A DNA stretch of 64,000 nucleotides, taken from Physcomitrium patens. Taxonomy: Eukaryota; Streptophyta; Bryopsida; Funariales; Funariaceae. Position numbers and translations under genes: made by a program. Positions 23,394-37,663 of the stretch are shown here, one piece after another. The first letter of the stretch is position 1. Every line of letters starts with the position of its first letter. The notes beneath the pieces are model-generated. The model saw nothing but the letters and a program-made list of their open reading frames with translations, had not been told where the DNA came from and searched no databases. The stretch lies in the NCBI RefSeq assembly GCF_000002425.4, contig NC_037257.1, forward strand, positions 15,986,733 to 16,050,732, written 5' to 3'.

Positions 23394-26300
23394 ATTGACT
23401 TTAAATTAATAATATCAAATATATTTTTGTTTATAATCAGTCCTAAAAAATACATGTTTATCAAAATGATTTCTTTTGGATGTGTGATATTTATATGTAT
23501 ACTAATATATTTTAAAAATATTTAAGTAAATTACAAGAGATTTAATAATAAAAATAGATTTTTTTTAATACTGTAATATGTATTTTTTTTAATATTGTAA
23601 TATGAATAAGTAACATTTCAGCATTCAATGATGATGAAGATTAATTTGATAATTAAAGTTGGTACTTCTAAAAATTCTTTCAAATATTAAATTGTGATAT
23701 TATATTGCATCTATAATTTTTAAATAACAACATGCAATGTTTTGATAAAAAAAGATATTCTAGTGCATAATATCTCTATTTATCACGGAACAACATAGCT
23801 CTCTAAAATTTATTATATAACAACATGCTACACTTAGAGCAAAAGAATGATAACTAAAAATAATAAAGAGCCTCCCAAAACTATTAATAAAGTAAAGTCA
23901 CATACACCATTTTTGAACACAATACAATTGAATGTGGTAGAATATGCAAGATAAAGTAGAATGTTCTTGTAATAAATACTTTAACTTGATTATTCTAATT
24001 AAAATTAGAATTTGATTTTATTTTGATATATACTAAATTTGATTTTTTTTGGATTTTCTTAAAATTTATAGTATATTTTTCTCATGTGCAAAAGAATCCA
24101 AAGGCTAAAAGAACAAGAAAAACAAAACAAAAAAAAATGGCATCCAAATATATCTAATGCTAAGTATATTTCATAATATTATATTGAATATTGTTGATAG
24201 TACCAAAAAATTAGCATTGTTAAATTTGGGGCCTTTTAAGATAATAATATTGCAATATCTATTCTTTAATTAAAAAAATATATATAATCCACTTTTTAAG
24301 GTTGTTTATATTATTGTGACATGATTTTTAATATGATTTTAATATAAAAATATATTGAATATTGAATCGTAGAGAATTTACCTTTAACTTTTTGGCTATG
24401 TCATAATAAGTGATTTTTCCTTAATATAATATAAAAGACAAATATACGCAATAATACTTAGATACATTGTATAAGAAAGAACCTTTTATATTTAAGTAGG
24501 CTTATACATAAGTTTTTATTTAGCATCTAAAACCTCTTTAATAACCTTTTTTATGCCAAACCATAATTAATTAACTACTTATATGTTAGATTATAAATAA
24601 TTTCAAAGTAAAATCTATAATCTTCTTTTTAAGGTTTTTTTATATAATTCTTTTTATCATTGCTCTATATATCTAACTTTAATACTTCTATGAAGTCTTA
24701 ACTCTCAAAAAATCCCTTTGATTGTACAAAATAATTAAATTATAACAAAACCTCTTCAACACCTTATTCACCTACTTAGATTTTTTTTAAAAAAAAAACA
24801 AAACGAAACAAAAAAACAAATTTAAGACCTAATATCTCTTGATTTGATTATTAGATTTTTTAAAATTTTCTTAAAAAATTATTTTCTATTAGTAAACTTT
24901 ATTATAAAAAAATAAAATATAAAGGTTTATTTTTAATTACTTGGTATTTCAAAAATCCTAATACATTCTAAGATTCATATTTATAAATATCTTAGTATTT
25001 TTTTTTTTATATTCCAAAAACTAAAATTTAGATGCTACAATTCTTTTACAGCTTTGAAACATAATTACACACAATCTTAGAAATTTTGAAGCAAAATTTT
25101 ATTAAAATTCTTGAGATTTAGTTCAACAAACAACTATAAATAAATAGGTTATTAACATTATTAGATTGCAAACACTAACTTCAACCCTTAATATTTCTTT
25201 TACCTTAGCTCCAAACTTATAAAACCTTCAATTCACAATGTAGTCAAAAAAATGCTCGCTTTAATCTTAGTTGCTAATCTTTTATTGTTCTTTAATTTTT
25301 TAAATTATGCACCAAAGAATGATAATGTGTATAAGATTATAACCTTCACTTTGAGCGCCTATATCTTCTTGACAAAAAATTTAAATTACTCCTATTTTGT
25401 ACCAAAATTATATTCTAAAATCTAAATTTATAAAAGCTAATCTTTAATAAATAGAATCTATTAGGATCTAATCTAATCTAATCTAAACTATTATCAAAAG
25501 AATAGTTTTGATTCTTCATAAGGCCTTGTAAAATCTCTTTTGATGACATTGGATATAACTTGGCCAATAGGAGTGGAGATTTCTATCATCTATCTCCATC
25601 TATCTACATCGATGTCTTAATTACTCTTTTGAATTGTCTTTTAAATTATTATTTTAAAAAAGAAGATTTTATAAATCTTAATGGTATCTCTTTTAAATAG
25701 ACTTCTTTTAAAGTAATAATCTAATTAAAATTTGTAAACCATCATAAATATTTGTAAAGATTTAACAAAAAAACAAACCAAGTATAGAATAACAAAAATA
25801 TTTTTTCATTGCAATTATGGCTCTTTCTTTATAAAATTAATATTTAGGTTCTTTTAATGTATTATCTTTTTATTTTCTTATAATAATATTAAATTCTTAA
25901 TTAACAACATCATACAATAAATCATCTAAAATCCATTGATGTGGCTTTCATCACATTATGTAGTAAAATACATATTAAATACATATGTTAATTATTTTTA
26001 TATTCTAGCCAAACCACATTACAATAATGTATGTCTTTATTCCAATATAATTTTCTATGCAATATTTGCAATATTTCACTTCTTATACATTAAAAAAAAC
26101 TTTTTTTTTGAATAATAGAAAATAAAATTTTCTTCTTTTATTCTAATTTTTTAATGCTTTTATAGTAGTTTTTGCAAACATAAATGCATGTAAAATTACA
26201 TATTGATTCAACAATCTCTACACTTTCAATGTACTTGGAGTTAATTGTAAATTTGTGAAGCTACTAAAACCAGCTTCAATTCATATTTGGAGTAAAAATT

Positions 26301-26655
26301 ATTACCATATGCTACTTGCCAACATTCTTAATCATTCAATTTATTACTATCTCTTTGATAATTGCAGTAATATTACACATCCACCAATTAAGCATTTCTA
26401 TTAGAATGAATTTAGTTGGTCCAAACAATGCTTATAATAATTTATTCAGTTTTTTTCTTTATTTTAAATATTACAAGGTTTTTTCCATGAAAAAGAACTA
26501 TTAGAATTTGCACAAAAATATTGTATCCAGAAAAAATTATAATAATTTTTCATGCAAACAATTCTATAGCAATTTCTCTATGTTGCATCATAATTTGGTA
26601 CCATACTAGTAATCAACCAATCTTCATTAACATCTTAAGTTCTTACTTTAAATCT
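23394..26655. other. A+T-rich stretch, nothing recognised
   Basis: I find no coding frame above background, no Gyp1, F2 or copia similarity, and no RNA gene. It may be old retroelement sequence beyond recognition. Confidence 0.5.
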
Positions 26656-26659
26656 TAAA

Positions 26660-26815
26660 TTGGCAATGTATTGCACATTTTGCCCACTTGTTTTATAAGT
26701 AAGTCACAGATTGCACATATTGGCTACTTATGGTACAAATTTGCCATGTCGTGTATATGTAGAAAACTTATCTTGCAAGTTAGATATGCATCATATAAGT
26801 TTGAAACTTTAGTGA
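26660..26815 (+). mobile_element. Gyp1 LTR fragment
   Basis: About 150 bp follow the centre of the Gyp1 LTR: the 'ttggccatgtgccacacatattggtagctt...acacatagaaaacttaccttgtaagtt' region, here with extra changes. No ends are present, so it is a truncated scrap. Confidence 0.6.
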
Positions 26816-28114
26816 AGATAGGAGGTTTTACTACAATTTTATATACATAAAATTATTTTTAAATTATTTTTTTTTAAAAAAAACCTCAAATTTAATTTAA
26901 GAAAATATATTATCTTTATAATTTAATAACTCTACTATAAAAGGCTATTTTTTATTATTTATAAGTTAAAAGATAATGAATATTTTTTTAAAGTGTTGAT
27001 GAAGTTTAATTTTTATAGAGTTAATAGTTAATAGTATTAGAAATAAGACTTGGTAGGAGTGTTAATTTTTGTGGCATGGTATCTGATCTTCCTAAATTCA
27101 AGTGATCAATTGAAGATACAACTTTATCAGGCAAGATCAAGAGGATTAAGAAAGTTCATACATAAAGTTTTAGGAATAGGTGATATTTGAAGTTGAGATT
27201 TTAGTAAGTTTAGATATACTAAAAGTATCAACTGTTCATTTTTTCATTTTTTCATACAGCTTTACAAATATCCATTCAAAGATTTTAATAGAATCAAATA
27301 TTTAAGTATATTTAGGAGAACATCAAGCTTGTAATAACAATCAATAAATGGATGCATCTTAAACAAATAGAAATTATTTTCTTCAATCAAGCTATGGTTT
27401 TGCAACACAACTTTTGAAAAACAAAATTTAAGACTACTTATGAGCTAGATATTTTTTTTTAATAGAATCAATATGGCATATGTTTTGTTAGCATATTAAG
27501 AATAAAGATTCATTAGTGGAATGTGTTCCTATGTGCTTAAAAGATGCCAACATCTTATGGCCACTTTCTCTTTTTTTTGACAATGTTGCTTATATCACAT
27601 ATGATAAAAAAATATATATATTCATTGATTGTAGATAGCCGACTAACTAGTGACAAAAAATAAGAGGCTAATACAAATATTTGTTGAAAAAAATATAATT
27701 TTTTTAAAATAATTTGTTATCTAACTAATAAATTAAAAGTTTCTCAAGTTCTTTTAGTTGTTCTTATAATGGATTAAATATTTTTCTTGTACAATTTATT
27801 TTCTTATTTTCTTATTTAAAATTAGATTGAGTTTAAATTAAATTGAAATTAAAACTTATTAAAAAACATCACATAAAATTAGATTTTTTACTAAAGAAAA
27901 AAGAATGATGCTCGTAATATCTAAAGTAATTGCTTCACATAATTCTTCTATCTAATTGTCTTTCTTTTTTGTCTAATTGGTAGTTGGAAATTCACATGAT
28001 ATTAATATTCTAAAAATATTTTAAGGAAATTTTTTCTCAAGCTTTGAAAAAACCTATTATATAAATAATTAGCTTTAATCTAATACAATTGCATGTATGA
28101 TGATTGACCATGGA
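26816..28114. other. A+T-rich stretch, nothing recognised
   Basis: No coding frame, LTR or F2 similarity is visible. Confidence 0.45.
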
Positions 28115-28967
28115 TAATATCATTATATAACATGTTATCTTGCTTGAGAATACATTAAGCTTTTGATTGTGAAAGATAAATTAAAAATTGAAAAAAATAA
28201 AGATTCTAAAAATCCTATTAGAATTTTATTAGATTCTAATTAAATATTAATAATCTTAATTAAATCTGTATTAATTCATAGAAAATCTTTGAAAAATTAA
28301 TGAAATTCTAATGAAATACTTTAAAAATTTAAAAAAAGAAAAAAAGAAAAAAATATTATAAAAAAGTCTTAATCAAATCATAATCAAATTCTAATTCAAT
28401 CCTAATTAAATCTTAATCTAATCTTGAATAAATTCAAATAAAATTTGAAGTAAATCCTAATAAAATCTTAATTAAATCTTAAACAATTCTAAATTGAATC
28501 CTTATAGAATTCTTAAAACCTCAATAATTGTTAATCAAACTATTGATCTTGGTTAAAAATATTTATACATTTTAATATTTACATAAACAACAAACATTTA
28601 AAGTGTGACAAAAATTGAATTTACCAATTAGAAAAAAGAGCTCATGTTTTTTTCTTAATGTGGACATTTTGCTTCTCCAACCTTAATGTTGATCCTCTAG
28701 TAGCAATAACTACTTGTTGAATCATTCAATTGCTCTTTAAATTAGCAAAATTATTAAAAATTAAACTCACTATGCTCTATATAAAGAATCTGATATATTA
28801 ACTTAGTTATAATCTCAAAATCCAAAATCACCAAAAACATCTTTAAGTTTTAAAAGCTCTAAAAAACTCAAAAAAAATCCAAATTACTTGAAACTAATTC
28901 TAAAACAAACCTTTTAAAGTTTCTTTCTTAATCTTATTTTTTTATTAATAAAAGAATCTAAGAATCA

Positions 28968-29008
<41 letters not shown>

Positions 29009-29345
29009 TTTATAATTTTGTGTCTTGGATCTAGTTTTGATCCTAATTCACAACCAATCCTCTTAAGATATCAATTCTTTACTTTTTGAGATAATGTTTG
29101 TAATATGATAATTCTTAATTATTTCCTAAAAATACCTATATTATTTATTATTTAATCTATTATATTTAATCTTTTTTTTCTATTTAAAATAATAAAAAAT
29201 ATTATAAAAAGACAACATTAATATTAAAAGTTTTTATTACATCTTTATCTTTTATCTCTATTTTGTAATTATATAATTTTTTTAGGCTCTTTTATAATAA
29301 AATCTATATATTTAATTTTTACCATATAATTATATTATAATATAA
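28115..29345 (+). mobile_element. F2 repeat copy 5
   Basis: It starts near 'cattatataacatgttatcttgcttgagaatac' (28121-28153), the F2 left end, and contains an AATCCTAAT-type array (28370-28500), the 'tttgtgtcttggatctagttttgatcc' block (29018-29044) shared by all copies, and ends near 'accatataattatattataa'. An AT microsatellite (28971-29001) has expanded inside it. Edges are uncertain by about 15 bp. Confidence 0.6.
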
Positions 29346-29783
29346 TATCTATCTAATTTTTAATTTTTTGAATCTAAAATAGGATAAGTAAAGTTGCATA
29401 AGAGCTACAATGTTTTTTTCAAGTCAAATTGTAGTCTTTGAAAGCAATAGCTTTGTACATGATAATAAATTTTAGGATAAATAATCTTTTATAATTTTGC
29501 AACTTCTCATACTTAATTTCTATTTTTAGATAGAAAAATCAATCAAGATAAGATATTTTAAATATAAAATATTTATAATATTATTTGAATTTAACACAAA
29601 ATTATTCTTCTATATGGAACAATAACTTTTAAATCACTTTTCTATAAAGGTGGATAAAAAATACACTCTCTCTTTTGTATTCTAGTTGAAGAATTTTATT
29701 GACTATCTCTACTAATTCATACTATATCAATCTTCTGAAGGATTTTTGCTTTATTGTGTATCAAAAGCTTTTCATAGTTGATC

Positions 29784-31263
29784 ATTATTGATTTATAATA
29801 CAACTATTGGATAAAAGAGAAAAAAAATTATTATATTATAAAATATTTGATTTCAAAATAAAGAATTAAATTACTTTATAAATATGGTGTTAATACTACC
29901 TTTTACATAATTTTACCTAATTTATGGTGTTAATACTACCTTTAATTTTTAATTAATAAGTGTTAATACTACCTTAATATAATAATTTCTTCTATTTACT
30001 TTAAAATACCATAAATAAGATAAATAAGATAGATTAGCAAAAATAGTACTATAGGTATCTTAAAGTAAAAATAAATAATAAATTTTAGTAAAAATTACAT
30101 AAAAATACAAATAATAATATATGAAGAAGATGAATTATAAATTTAGGTAAATTATAGATTATAAGGTACAAAACTGTATACCTATAATAACTTTAGAATT
30201 CTTTTATTAATTAAAAATAATTATGGATCAAATTTGATGATTTTTTTTTCAAATATTAATTTTAAGTAATTTTAATTGACTTTTTAAGAGTATTAAAAAG
30301 CTAGAATTATTTAAGTGATATAGGGTTTTAAGAAATAAAAAAGAATTTATATTTTTGAAAATTTTTTAGGCATTGCAATAGATTAACAAGTAAAATTTGG
30401 TAGAATAGTGGATCTATATATTTTAAATATATTTTTTGGATTAAATTTTAATTAAATAGATAAATAAGTACTTATTAAAATTTAATTGGATTAGAATCTT
30501 AGAATTTAGAACTTAAGGACCAATGAGAATTTTTTATTCTTAAACAATGTATTAATTGGATTAAAAAAAAAAATTGTGAAAAAAAATAGATCATATTGTA
30601 ACATTTTTGCCAATATAGAGGAAAGTGAACAATTCAATAAGTAGCTATTGCTGCTAGTAGATTGACATCAATATTGGAAAAAAAAAAAAAAGAAAAAAAA
30701 AAAGAACAACCAACACCTAAGAAAATTAAAAGCTTTTTATTCTAATTAGAAAATTTAATTATTCTTAGGTTTTTTTTGTTCTTTTTAACTTATAAATTTA
30801 AATGTATGCAAATTTTTAAGAAATATTAATAGTCTAATTAATAGTTATTGATATTTTTAGACTATTATAGAAATTTGTTAAGATTTATTTGGATTTACCT
30901 AAGATTTGATTAAAGTTTATTTAGAGTTTGATTAGAAACTATTAAGATTTATTTAAAATTTATTTAGGATTTAATTTTTAGAATATTTTTAATTTATCAA
31001 GATTTATTAGAATTTATTTAGGATTTATATAGAATTTCTTAAGATTGGTTAAAATTTAATTATGATTTGGATAAGATTTATTTAATTTTTTTTAGAATAT
31101 CTTTAGAATTTGGATAAAATTTAATTATAGTTTTTTAGATTCAATTGGAATGTATTTAGGAATTTATTAGGATTTTGAAGTTTTTTTTGCAAAATTCAAG
31201 TTTACTTTCTACAAATAAGTTCACAATGTATCTTCAAGGAAGATGCCACATAATACAACATTA
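29784..31263 (-). mobile_element. F2 repeat copy 6 (reverse orientation)
   Basis: It begins ATTATTGATTTATAATACAAC and ends CCACATAATACAACATT, the reverse-orientation F2 ends. Inside are 'ggtacaaaactgtatacctat' (about 30166-30186) and the TTTAGGATTT-type array (30880-31060). A 17-bp segment, GGTGTTAATACTACCTT, is repeated three times at about 29886, 29926 and 29960, with unequal spacers. Confidence 0.6.
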
Positions 31264-32114
31264 TGTAATATTAGAATGCATTGATATATTACTTTTTTGA
31301 CTTTGTGAGGTAGACATGTTTTTTGATAGAAAGTTATTTGTAGAACTTGGTGACTTTTGGTAAGTTCCTCTTACTATCAAAAATGCAAGAAAAACAACAA
31401 CCATTATCACATCTATGAAGTAATCATTGTTGTGGTAGTAATTTACAATCTATGCTCTTATATAACCTATGCACAATGTAAAAAATTGTAATTTTTCAAC
31501 TTTTTTGATGCCATTAATAAGCAATGGCAATTCTAAGAAGCTATTTAAGACATATTTTTAAAAACGTGGAACATCTATAATGCCATTACCTTCTTATTCA
31601 ACCTAAAGATTGTTAATAACATAATTTTTTAAGTTTAAAAATATATTTATTAGATAAATTCAATAATAAATTACAATTTTTTCAAAGTGGCCTTCCTTCA
31701 AGATGTTTTTGGAATAGCACATCAACATCTTCTTCCAAGAATCAAGTTTTATTTTTAGCTGGAATACTTAAATTCATGTATTCATTGCAAGTGGCTTCTA
31801 CTTTGTATTGTGTATTCCACCACATTCAATAATTGTCAAGGATTCATCCTCAATTATATTGTCCTTGAATTATGCAAAATGGTATTACTCCATAGTTAAT
31901 TTATACTATCTTCACATATATCCACCACTATACAAAGGTTTTGATTATTTTTTACAATAATTAGAAGAATGCTTTAGATACAAACCTTATAATCTAAAAA
32001 AAAATTAGGTAGAGAATCGATAAATAATATCATGTAATAATGATGAATACATGTACATAAATACATAAACATATGAATTACAAATTGTGAGTACATCTTG
32101 TTTATTTTTTTTCT
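31264..32114. other. A+T-rich stretch, nothing recognised
   Basis: No frame or known repeat is visible between two reverse-oriented F2 copies. Confidence 0.45.
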
Positions 32115-33295
32115 AAGTTGTAACATGACTTGTAGATAAAATAGAAAATAAAGAATTATATTATAAGAGAGCTTAATTAAGAAGGTAGTAATGTTTTTAG
32201 AAACATAAGTTAAAATTAATAAGGTAATAAAAATAATTTATTATTGATGCATTCTTTTTTTTTAAATGGATTTTATTTACTTTGTAGGACCATTAATAAA
32301 TCAAAATAAAGTAGGTGAGGAAAATTAATTCTATATGCATCTTAAGGTAAAAATAAAGAATAACTTTTAATCAAAGAATGCCTATAAAAACCTTGGATTA
32401 ATATCCAATAGAAATTGGTTGTAAACCAAGATCAAAAGTAGACATTAAAGAACAAAATCAAGTGCCTACAATAGTTGAAATTTTTTTTGTTGATAAAAAA
32501 GTAATTTTTGATAGCAAACTTGATAAGATTTTTTAGAACATTGGTTTTGATGAAAGTGAGTAAATATTGACTTTTTGAAGGCTTTGCAAAGTTATGGTTA
32601 TTTTTAAAGACTTATTTTTTTATAAAATAAAAAATATATCATTTTAATAAATTATATAAGTTTTATAGTAGATCTATAAGTGTAATTTTTTAAATTTTTT
32701 AACACAATTGTATTGGATTTTTTTTTGAAATTAAGCTTACATAGATGGTTAGATCAAAAATAATTGAGATTTAATTAAAAAATATCTTAAAAGTTGGATT
32801 TCAATAGTCAATGAAGGTATATATAATATTAAGCAATGTTCTAGTTTTATTCATATAATTTTTTTTAACTAATAATTGACTTATTCTAAAATATTTTGAA
32901 AGATTTTGAAAGTAATGGAGAAGTTAAAAAGGGAGCTATTGACATAAGAAGGTCAATATCAAAGCTAAAGAAAGAAGACGACCAACATGAAAGCAATTTT
33001 AATGCATTTTTTTCTAATTTGTAAGTTTGGTTCTTTTTAAATTTTATGTTTTATGTTTTTTTTTTTTTTTTTTTTTTTTTTTTGTTTCTATTAGTAGATT
33101 GAAAAGTATAAAAAAATTAGTTAAGATTCAAAATTAAATTTTAAATTATTAAGGTTTAAAATATCCTATTGAGTATACTTCAGATTTTATTAAGATTTTA
33201 TTAAGTTTTTTTAGGTTTTTCTTAAAATCTAATTAATTTTGTTTAGTATAAGATTTTATTTTATTCACAAATCTTACATCTACATGAGGAAACAA
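32115..33295 (-). mobile_element. F2 repeat copy 7 (reverse orientation, shortened)
   Basis: The left part (32115-32290) matches the 'tattatattatag...tttactttgtaggaccattaat' block of F2, followed by 'gtaaaccaagatcaaaagtagac...acaaaatcaagtgcctac' (32410-32470). The right end, near 33290, is eroded. A 28-nt T run (33056-33083) lies inside. Confidence 0.55.
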
Positions 33296-33562
33296 TGGAA
33301 TCCCATTTAAGTTCTATCTATCTAACTATCTATATGGCATTTTCTAAAGATTATTATAAATTTCTTACTATATAACATCTTGTTAATATATACTTGTTTT
33401 TTTATGTAAAATACTACAAAAAATTATATAAATATGATTTAAATATCTTCAAGGATTTGAAGTTTGGAAGTTAATTTGTGTATGTTCAAATGATATACAA
33501 AATCAATGAATATAATTGTATATTAATCACACTACAATAAACCACTTAATTTTATATTTATT

Positions 33563-33601
<39 letters not shown>

Positions 33602-34360
33602 TCTTTTTTTTCTTAACTTTAAGATTTTGTTGATGTAATAAATTGGCTCTATCTATTTAGTTAAGTGCAAGAAATTCCATAACTGTATATATAAATTAAT
33701 ACAAATATTTTTGAAAGATTTTTGAAAATTAATAAAATATTAGAAAATTAGATTACTCTTAATTAATCTTTGTCCATATCTTGCATAACTTTATGTCTGA
33801 TTTTCATAAGATCTTTAGAAACACTTTAATTGATTATGATTTTTAATGTATTTTTTTTTTTCATATTTTAATTTAAGAGATTTTATTACATTGATTATAG
33901 ATAAACCTAATATTAAAAATACATATAATTTGGACCAAAAAATACTATTTAATATTAAAAGACCACCTTTAATATTACAATTTGTTTTTTTTTATGTTTT
34001 ATATTCAGCCCAATGCCTAAATATTCTTCATCAAACTCTAGATAGACTTGTAAAAAATAAAAAATTCATGTAAAACTAAGAAGAAAGAATATAGATTAAA
34101 AAGAAGATAATCATTAAGTACAAAAATATTAAAATATCTTTTATCAAGCACAAAAAATATAAATAGTCTTGAATCTATAGTAGAATATAATAATTCTATC
34201 AATAAGATTGAAGATGAGTTTAATCTTTTATGTATATATACTAAGTAATAGAATGGCTTTGTGGAAGATTTTTAAAGACTAAAAGGCTTGCAAACAATGT
34301 ATTCAACTTGCACAATGCTATTATAGTAGCTTTATTAAAATAAACAAAACTATGTAGATA

Positions 34361-34403
<43 letters not shown>

Positions 34404-34990
34404 ATTTTTTTATAAACTATTTTTTTTATAAAATTATTTGATTTATTTTTTAATTATGAGTTTTTAAGTTTCTAACAATGTAATTTATTATATTGATATT
34501 TGATCTTCATTTTGCTTCAAACTCTAATGTTGAGAATTAATAATAAATATAAGATACAGTTCGTCTATTTCATCAAAAGAAAATTTAAATTTTATATAAT
34601 ATTTTACTTCATGACTAAATTTAGCTTCTTCTGGAATTTTCTGGAATAAATTCATGACTAAATTTAGCATTATAATTTTTTCTTACAGTAATCCTCAGAC
34701 AACATGTTTGTTTTAACTTTACTTTATAAATTGTTAATTCAAATTTTCAATCTTTTTATCAAATTCCAATTCTTGAATTATTGCCTGAAAGTTAATGGGT
34801 TGCCTGCTTGAATCAAAATTTCTAGCATACATAGGATTTTAAGAAGAATATTTTAAATAATATTTTCTTTTACCATCAATACATAAACATGCATTATTCA
34901 TTTAACTTCATTAGATATACTAAGAATCAAAATTTATTATTATTATTATTATTATTATTATCATAGTCATAATTTAAATCCTAATTAAAA
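33296..34990. other. A+T-rich stretch, nothing recognised
   Basis: It includes AT microsatellites at 33565-33597 and 34367-34400, an (ATT)n tract near 34937-34961, and an 18-bp direct repeat (ttcatgactaaatttagc near 34607 and 34653). The frame at 33846-34073 is short, has no motif and begins in a T-rich run, so I do not call it a gene. Confidence 0.45.
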
Positions 34991-35495
34991 GAGTATTTGG
35001 ATTAGTGTTTATGCAATTTTACAGTGCATTCCACATTGCTATTCCTCTTTATTATCCCTTGCACTCACATACACACAACAATACACTTATACACTCTTCT
35101 ACAGGAGGGGCAAACATGGCAATCATACATTATTTTTCTAATCAAGAAAACCAAAGAGTAAGACTCAAACTTTGTTGTAAAAAGTGAACACAAAAACAAA
35201 TCAACAAAATTTTACCTTGAAAAATAGAGTTCCTTCATTGAGCATTATTTTATTTTATTTTATTTTTTGGAACATGTGTTCCAGTGAGGAAGGGAACAAA
35301 AGCATCAGAACCAAATCCAGCACAGCACCAAACCTTCCAGCAGCCCTCATTAAAAACAAAACACACACAACAACAAACAATAAAAGGTTCAATTGAATTG
35401 ATAAGGAGAAGATTTTGGGGCAATGGCACCCAAGTCACACAAGACCCACCTCCTCCAGGGTTTCCACTTTTTTGTAGTTAAAAAGTGGGGTCGTA

Positions 35496-35630
35496 CCAGG
35501 TGTGGATGGGCACATGGGGAACAGCAGTTCCCTTCCCCATGGGATCATGATGATCATCATGGTATATATATATATATATATACACAGAATCATGGTGGTC
35601 CCTAGGTGATTGTAACTGTTCCCCACCTGG
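35496..35630. repeat. imperfect inverted repeat around an AT microsatellite
   Basis: The left arm begins CCAGGTG and, after a 14-nt insert, continues GGGAACAG. The right arm ends CTGTTCCCCACCTGG, its reverse complement without the insert. Further inward, CCCCATGGGATCATGATGAT pairs loosely with ATCATGGTGGTCCCTAGG. An AT tract (about 35562-35582) forms the loop. It could be a small foldback element or a hairpin transcript. Confidence 0.5.
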
Positions 35631-35755
35631 ATTGAAGGGAAGGGGGGGCTTCATTTATTGCCACTCACCCTCCTCCTCCCCCCTCCCACTCCTTCCTCGT
35701 GTGTTTGTATATTGCCAATGTAGCCAATTTGCATCCATCATGGAATTCAAATTTG

Positions 35756-35794
35756 GGTCTTGGAGAGGGGGATTGAGGTCTTGGAGAGGGGGAT
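35756..35794 (+). repeat. 18-bp tandem duplication
   Basis: The unit GGTCTTGGAGAGGGGGAT occurs twice, exactly, at 35756-35773 and 35777-35794, separated by tga. Confidence 0.95.
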
Positions 35795-35930
35795 GGATGA
35801 AATGGATGAAAATCTGTTAGGGGGGTATTGGATGTCCAACTGTGGTGATTCTAACTGATCCTCTTCCAATGCCTACAATTGGTTTGACAGTTGATGTGTA
35901 TGATGGAATACAGTGACTTTCACAATGTAA

Positions 35931-36855
35931 GCAAATTTAATTTAATTTTCCAATAATATATGTTGATATTTATATTTTTTTACGGCCTAATTTATCTGTC
36001 TAAATTTAAAATCTACAAACAAACTATAAGTATATTTAGAAAGAAATGCAAGAGGAAGTATTAAGCTAGATAGATGGATCATCTTGGTGTGATTATCGAA
36101 ATTTGAAATTCGAAATATTCTAATATCATTAAAATATTTAAGAAAAATTGATGGTATTCTTATTTAGTTCAAATATATATAGTGTGATAAATAACATGAG
36201 ATTTTTATAAGATCACATTATATAAATATATATTATCTATATATTTATATACAAATTCATAATTTAAATTTTTATATTAAAATTTTGAAAGATTTTATTA
36301 GAATTTTTAAATATATTTATGTATTTTATTTTATAGGTGCAATTTTTTTTTGATAACACAATATATTAAATTAATTTATAAGTAATTTAAAGTAAAATCA
36401 ATATAATTCAATTGAAGATATTTTACAATCTATACAATAACTTTTTTAAAGAATATATTTTTTTATCTTTAAAAAGTTTAAAATTTTTACTCTTTTCATA
36501 TTAAAATTTATACTAACTTGCTTTAAAAGAAGAAAAAAAAAAATGATTTTTAATGTTAACATAAATATAAATATAAAGAAGATTGATTGATCAACATTAT
36601 ATAGTTAGAAATATTTTTTAAAATTTTAAATATTAATTTATTATTTAAATTAAAAATATATTTTATATTTATTTACATCTTATTTGATATATAAGTCCTA
36701 ATTTATTTTTAATATTTTTTTTAACTCACTAGAGTTTTTAATAATATAAAAATATATTTTATTGCATATAAATATTTACTTATTTATTTAAATGTTTATT
36801 TTGCTGATTTTCTAAGTTATATAAATAACATTTGTTTTAGCATTTGTTTATATGA
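35931..36855. other. A+T-rich stretch, nothing recognised
   Basis: No frame, LTR or F2 similarity is visible before the LTR that starts at 36856. Confidence 0.5.
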
Positions 36856-37375
36856 TGTCAAGAATATGAATTACAAAGTTCAAAGGATCAATACATTCTT
36901 ATGTTATTAAAAAAGAGTAGATGATCATTCAAAGATATTATAATATTAAGATCAAAATGACTATTGTCAAAGACAAGAAGATTAGAGATGCTTGAAACAA
37001 GACTAGGATCAAGAAAAACATTAACAAGAGTGAGAAATGCTTCACTCTTGCTTCCATATATACTATCTACATAAGAGCTATGTAGTAATATTTTGTTGAA
37101 TCTCTGGCATGTGTAGAACTTGCATGACATGCATCAAACTTGCAAGACATATTTTCTATATATATACAATATGACCTATTTATACCACAAGTCACCAACA
37201 TGTACAACAAGTGATTAATTTGTTGAATAAATTTTAACTTATCAATTACCAAAAAATACTTGTAAAGTCAAATCCATATCTTTATAATTTCTAAAAAACT
37301 TATCTATAAGATATTATCAAATTTATTCAAATTTATTTATTTGTTTAATCTTAATAAATATATGTATTTGTAACA
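36856..37375 (-). mobile_element. 3' LTR of copy C5
   Basis: It starts tgtcaagaatatgaa and ends tttgtaaca, 520 bp. The first 115 bp match, in reverse, the end of the C3 LTR (23280-23393). The junction at 37376-37400 resembles the polypurine-tract side of the young element (reverse complement of 40693-40710), followed by 'gacaagttcc.a.gaagtcataattacatgttgaagaagtc', which matches 40711-40750. This fixes it as a 3' LTR. Confidence 0.8.
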
Positions 37376-37663
37376 TAATTTCTACCTCTATCTAGAGACA
37401 AGTTCCAAAAGAAGTCATAATTACATGTTGAAGAAGTCGTAGATGTAACAAAATATATTTATTATGTATTCAAATGTTCATAAAATATAAAAAATATATA
37501 GAGTACCTAAAATACATGATAGAACTTTATAGATTCTAATAAGTGTAATCAATAAGAAATTAGATTGATATGTTTATAAATAAGAAATGATCTAAATCTA
37601 CAATAATTCAACTTATTATAAAGATGAATAGTCTTAATGTTATAGTGAAGTAACTATATCTTG

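Larger units (their letters stand above)
34991..35930. other. moderately GC-rich unique island
   Basis: Base composition rises, with intact words such as CCCACCTCCTCCAGGG, in contrast to the decayed repeats around it. Several 60-70 codon frames overlap on both strands, none with a recognisable domain, and no start or splice context stands out. It contains a fold-back (35496-35630) and a short tandem duplication (35756-35794). It may be an old gene remnant or regulatory DNA. Confidence 0.4.

Noticed and set aside
33846-34073. 75-codon plus-strand frame
   Set aside because: Starts in a T-rich run, no motif and no family copy; likely chance.
35005-35820. Cluster of 60-70 codon frames on both strands
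   Set aside because: Low-complexity, overlapping, no recognisable domain or splice pattern.
36888-37252. Two minus-strand frames of 61-80 codons
   Set aside because: They lie wholly in an LTR and are noncoding in other copies.
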